A DNA stretch of 9,325 nt, from positions 1 through 9,325 of the forward strand of contig JAQULV010000029.1 in the NCBI GenBank assembly GCA_028718405.1. The letters are read 5' to 3'. The stretch comes from Smithellaceae bacterium. Lineage in GTDB: Bacteria > Desulfobacterota > Syntrophia > Syntrophales > JAQULV01. The stretch's first letter is position 1. Every line of letters starts with the position of its first letter. Made by a program: the position numbers and the translations under genes. Positions 7,057 to 9,325 of the stretch are shown here, piece after piece. The notes under the pieces were generated by a model. The model was not told where the DNA came from. It searched no databases and saw nothing but the letters and a program-made list of their open reading frames with translations.

Positions 7057-7206
7057 CTATGAAAAAAAGCTCGTGCTGTCGGTTACCGCTATAAAATCAT
7101 TTTCGGTTTGATTGATGTCCATTTCCTCAACTGCCGGCGTTTGCCAGGGCTTCAGTTCAGTTGCCTTGTTTTGGGGTAGAATTTCTGTGTAGGTTCTTTC
7201 GTTCAT
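7057..7206 (-). CDS. Lasso peptide precursor (A), 49 aa, predicted core NDFIAVTDSTSFFS
   Basis: A small gene between B1 and the cyclase, on the same strand, with a strong Shine-Dalgarno (GAAAGGAGAA, 7220-7211; GGAG 6 bases before the ATG). The leader is residues 1-35. It has a Tyr/Pro region near the start, then KPWQTPAVEEMDINQTE, which carries the W-x-x-P-x-x-E-x-x-D pattern of kinase-associated lasso precursors and Thr34 at the conserved -2 position. The core is residues 36-49. Asp43 is core position 8, the allowed ring-closing acid, giving an eight-residue ring from Asn36. The six-residue tail STSFFS has two adjacent Phe as possible steric plugs. The C-terminal Ser49 is a possible target of the kinase encoded upstream. 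An N-terminal Asn is unusual, since Gly dominates. Position, leader motif, acid spacing and ribosome-binding site agree. I do not recognise the core as a named peptide. Confidence 0.88.
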   Translation of the reverse strand: MNERTYTEILPQNKATELKPWQTPAVEEMDINQTENDFIAVTDSTSFFS

Positions 7207-7571
7207 GGCTTTCTCCTTTCATCTTCTTGCTTGGCCCAATCCTCATATTCCAGTTGGACTGTTCAGTTCGCATTCCACAAGACAATAACAGGCTTTCTCT
7301 GCGATGACTTAAAAACCAAGGCGGTGGGGCGGAGCCGCAACGACGGATGTATAACCATGGGTAGGTACATTGCGCCAGCCTCCGGCCTGTTGAAAGCGTT
7401 ACGGCTTCCGTTCCTCACTCACTTCCCGGCACGAAATTTGTTCCATAAATCGACGCGCCCCGGCTGATGGACAAAAGGTCCCGGAGATCGGGCAGCTCGA
7501 AGGTTATCGTGCCGTGAGCACCGGATTCCGTGATAAGCATCCGGAATATCTTGTGGGATAGCTTAACGCGA
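7207..7571. other. 365-bp gap between B1 and precursor genes
   Basis: No convincing gene on either strand. The minus strand holds two short frames with no Shine-Dalgarno: 41 aa at 7415-7540 and a 35-aa MYLPMVIHPS... frame that starts near 7368. The plus strand has a 78-aa antisense frame with no family resemblance. The precursor's ribosome-binding site lies at its 7211-7220 end. I find no clear promoter just before the precursor and no second precursor-like peptide. It may be the remains of a lost gene or an untranslated regulatory spacer. Confidence 0.55.
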
Positions 7572-7862
7572 TTACACAATGGCGACAAGCCCTTTTTTGA
7601 TCATTTCGTTCAAAAAAATCGTTACATTTGTCCTGCATTGTTCTTCTTCCACCTCGTATTCAGTCAGTAGCGTGGCAACAAGTTCATTCACCGTGAGCGG
7701 ACTTTTGATCAAGTCCCATATCCGGCTACCGACGGGGTCAAGACTGTAATACCTTCCATTCTCAACGCTCATCATCACCCACTGGCCGTCCATAGCGGTT
7801 GCGACTATTCCCTCCGCACGAACCACCAAGGTATCAGTATGCAGGTTTCCCGGTAATGTCAT
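7572..7862 (-). CDS. Lasso peptide B1 protein (PqqD family, RRE)
   Basis: 96 aa, the usual length of a stand-alone PqqD-like RiPP recognition element. It binds the precursor leader and delivers it to B2 and the cyclase. The family pattern is clear: GQWVMMSVENGRYYSLDPVGSRIWDLI (the strand-turn-helix with the G-x-Y-x-L-x-x-x-G-x-x-I-W signature), then a helical half, LTVNELVATLLTEYEVEEEQC...FLNEMIKKGLVAIV. The start has a good Shine-Dalgarno, AAAGGAG, 9 bases before ATG 7862. It begins 31 bases after the kinase stop on the same strand, so the two are probably cotranscribed. Confidence 0.93.
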   Translation of the reverse strand: MTLPGNLHTDTLVVRAEGIVATAMDGQWVMMSVENGRYYSLDPVGSRIWDLIKSPLTVNELVATLLTEYEVEEEQCRTNVTIFLNEMIKKGLVAIV

Positions 7863-7893
7863 GCCCTGGATCTCCTTTGATATATGCTCTAAT

Positions 7894-8802
7894 TCAAGTA
7901 TTTTGACCGGAAACGAGCTCCGCCATTAGTCTCTTCACCAATCGCATCTGTTCGACCAGAGTAAATTTTCCACTCGGCCTCAGCAACCGGTAAACGCCGA
8001 TCTGCCTCGCAATCGTAGCGCAGCTCTCAAAATGTTCTCCCTTCAAACCAAGACCGGCCACGAGGCTTTGCCGATAGGTGTGCCTGAGCAACACCGCTAT
8101 CTTGTCCGGCCCGGTAAGCTGCATCATGACTGCCTCGGGACGGTATTCCGCCCGCAGTTCACAGACCGCCGTCAGACGAACCGGCGTGCGGCAAAAGCCT
8201 TCTTCTATCGAGACGGAGAATTTATCGATACGCGCAAGGATCGAGGGACAGCCGCTGATGTCCACCCCGATGTTCATGGCGCTGTCTCGCCATAGTTTCT
8301 GCTGTGGGTAGGCGGGCTGTATCCAAGGCACGCGCTCCTCGTCTATCGAGACTGCCGACACGTCGTCCGCCAGAAAAGGAGCGCCATTTCTCTTAAGAGC
8401 AGCCAACAGGGTGGACTTGCCAGCCCCCGCCGATCCGGTCAGGATGATCCCCTGTGCATTCAGCACCAGAGCACTTCCATGCATGGGTAATATCCCCCGC
8501 TGTAGCAGGAGAACGCCAAAGGCCGTCCCGAGGAGAAACAGTCTGATCTCGGCGGCGTCCGCTCCTGCGGAGGGCTCCACTACGATGCGCTCGCCATCGG
8601 TCACGTAGTAACGGCCGACCTTCGACACGCAAAAAAGAAACCGGCCGGGGGCCAACTGATAGCCTTCACGTTTGACAACACTTCCCCTAATCTCCCTTGG
8701 CGTTTCGCCGGAAAGGATCCGCACATCCGGAATCCCATTCCCTGCCTCAAGTTCGGGCAAGAAGATATCCGAGGCGATGTTGAGGCCGAAAGCTCTGTAA
8801 AT
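7894..8802 (-). CDS. HPr-kinase-like serine kinase of the lasso cluster
   Basis: About 302 aa. The P-loop GSAGAGKST, an upstream LPMHGSAL histidine motif and the LADDV acidic motif identify the HPr(Ser) kinase-like fold. Homologues beside lasso genes (paeninodin type) phosphorylate the C-terminal Ser of the precursor, and the neighbouring precursor ends in Ser. The start is a problem. The first standard start codon in frame is TTG 8760 (MPELEAG...), but coding similarity clearly extends 14 residues upstream: YRAFGLNIASDIFLPEL is how this family normally begins. No ATG, GTG, TTG or CTG lies in frame between TTG 8760 and the stop at 8904-8902. ATT at 8802, 9 bases after AGGA (8815-8812), is the best placed initiator, so I give that end. 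If it starts at TTG 8760 the protein has 288 aa and lacks the first beta strand. Lost-start degeneration is the alternative. Confidence 0.88.
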   Translation of the reverse strand: MYRAFGLNIASDIFLPELEAGNGIPDVRILSGETPREIRGSVVKREGYQLAPGRFLFCVSKVGRYYVTDGERIVVEPSAGADAAEIRLFLLGTAFGVLLLQRGILPMHGSALVLNAQGIILTGSAGAGKSTLLAALKRNGAPFLADDVSAVSIDEERVPWIQPAYPQQKLWRDSAMNIGVDISGCPSILARIDKFSVSIEEGFCRTPVRLTAVCELRAEYRPEAVMMQLTGPDKIAVLLRHTYRQSLVAGLGLKGEHFESCATIARQIGVYRLLRPSGKFTLVEQMRLVKRLMAELVSGQNT

Positions 8803-8907
8803 CGTAATCCGTCCTAAAGTCCCAAGTAAAAGGAGTGCTTGTATGAATTCAGCCGATCTCCGTAGTTGAGCAGTTTGGTAATCATCAACCCCGGAGCTGT
8901 CTTATTC

Positions 8908-8923
8908 CAGGCATATATGCCTG
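8908..8923. repeat. 16-bp perfect palindrome CAGGCATATATGCCTG
   Basis: A self-complementary 16-mer 10 bases downstream of the candidate -10 box of the lasso promoter, covering roughly +4 to +19. The position suits a repressor operator; as RNA it would be too tight to form a stable loop. No regulator gene is in the window. Confidence 0.45.
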
Positions 8924-8933
8924 CGGTGCGCCT

Positions 8934-8963
8934 ATACTAATGTAATTGGGGCTGCTGTTTCAA
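8934..8963 (-). promoter_or_regulatory. Candidate promoter of the lasso operon
   Basis: On the minus strand TTGAAA (8963-8958), an 18-base spacer, then TAGTAT (8939-8934). The transcript would begin near 8927, about 125 bases before the kinase start. An inverted repeat (8958-8981) covers the -35 box and a palindrome (8908-8923) covers the start region. This is a motif match only. Confidence 0.4.
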
Positions 8964-8981
8964 GAAGTTTCTGCCTTGAAA
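8958..8981. repeat. Inverted repeat TTTCAAG-N10-CTTGAAA
   Basis: Two perfect 7-base arms with a 10-base spacer (arms 8958-8964 and 8975-8981). The spacing suits a dimeric DNA-binding protein contacting adjacent major grooves. One arm is the candidate -35 box of the lasso promoter. Confidence 0.4.
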
Positions 8982-9177
8982 TTGTCGGGTTAGCGTCAGG
9001 AACCTAGGGGCATACGACAGGTTTACGGCTGATCGCGCTTTCGGAATCTTTTGAGTTTTGATTTCTCCCCTAACCGACGTTCAAATCTTTCCAGCTCCGA
9101 TCCGTGTCGATGCGGCGTTCTACGTACGGCCTATTGGCAAAGGTTTTATATTGGCACGAGAGATCAAATGTAATAAG

Positions 9178-9324
9178 ATGAATAAAAGTCCCCGGTGTTA
9201 TCTCCTGGGACTTGTCGGAACATTTCTGTAGTTTACTTTTTTATTCTTCGGTCGTACCTCGACCGCCAAGCTGAAAACCGTGACCTATGAAGAAGATCGG
9301 CAGGAAGGGACAAATTTGGCTTAA
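9178..9324 (+). pseudogene. Short exported-protein-like frame broken by an amber codon
   Basis: From ATG 9178 the frame reads MNKSPRCYLLGLVGTFL, a TAG at 9229-9231, then FTFLFFGRTSTAKLKTVTYE... to TAA at 9322. If the TAG were a sense codon, the 49-codon frame would look like a signal peptide (basic start, long hydrophobic core) with a short charged tail. The ribosome-binding site is weak. A promoter-like pair, TTGGCA (9151-9156), 17 bases, TAAGAT (9174-9179), overlaps the ATG, which argues against translation from it. It could be a decayed small gene or chance. Confidence 0.25.
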
Positions 9325-9325
9325 G

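Larger units (their letters stand above)
8803..9325. other. Region upstream of the lasso cluster
   Basis: More than 500 bases with no intact recognisable gene. It holds a candidate minus-strand promoter (8934-8963), a 16-base palindrome (8908-8923), a 24-base spaced inverted repeat (8958-8981), a 23-codon minus frame (8814-8885, MITKLLNYGDRLNSYKHSFY...) ending 11 bases before the likely kinase start, and an amber-broken plus-strand frame (9178-9324). The stretch 8985-9130 shows nothing I can name. Confidence 0.55.

Noticed and set aside
7231..7467. 78-codon plus-strand frame in the B1-A gap
   Set aside because: No Shine-Dalgarno and no family resemblance, and it runs opposite to the operon; it more likely reflects the spacer's composition.
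7415..7540. 41-codon minus-strand frame (MLITESGAHGTITFE...) considered as a second lasso precursor
   Set aside because: No ribosome-binding site, no W-x-x-P leader motif, and no Asp or Glu 7-9 residues after a Thr(-2) junction.
8814..8885. 23-codon minus-strand frame just upstream of the kinase, considered as a precursor or leader peptide
   Set aside because: No lasso leader motif, poor ribosome-binding site, and no attenuator-like codon run; it remains only a possible upstream mini-frame.

Overview
This 9.3-kb window looks like chromosomal DNA from a Geobacter-like or related anaerobic deltaproteobacterium (Desulfobacterota). The evidence is an anaerobic sulfatase-maturase-type radical SAM enzyme with a SEC-C tail, a Geobacter-style type IV pilin followed by a HAMP-only membrane protein, and moderately GC-rich coding sequence. 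The lineage is an inference, because no rRNA or marker gene is present.

Layout. Bases 1-797 (+) hold the C-terminal part of a SPASM radical SAM enzyme that enters from the left edge. A sigma70-like promoter (826-854) then precedes a two-gene unit: a prepilin (941-1393) and a two-TM HAMP protein (1396-1986). A tRNA-Gln(CUG) at 2062-2135 has its own near-consensus promoter and a strong hairpin terminator. Convergent to it, a 622-aa acyl-CoA ligase occupies 2209-4077 (-).

The rest of the minus strand (8802 down to 4515) is a lasso-peptide biosynthetic cluster. In transcription order it reads: HPr-kinase-like serine kinase, B1 (PqqD/RRE), a 365-bp gap, a very small precursor gene A (7057-7206, 49 codons), an asparagine-synthase-like lasso cyclase C, and a B2 leader peptidase. 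The precursor has a W-x-x-P...T(-2) leader. Its predicted 14-residue core is NDFIAVTDSTSFFS, with Asp at core position 8 (the ring-closing position), two consecutive Phe that could act as plugs, and a C-terminal Ser that the neighbouring kinase could phosphorylate, as in the paeninodin family.

How the genes should work together (inference from family knowledge): B1 binds the leader and hands it to B2. B2 cuts after Glu35, two residues past Thr34. C adenylates Asp43 and joins it to the new N-terminal Asn36 around the threaded tail. The kinase phosphorylates Ser49. No ABC exporter, lasso isopeptidase or immunity gene is visible in the window, so export would need a gene outside it. The kinase has no ordinary start codon at the point where its homology begins. 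The region upstream of it carries a candidate promoter flanked by two inverted repeats. The right end contains only a short exported-protein-like frame broken by an amber codon.
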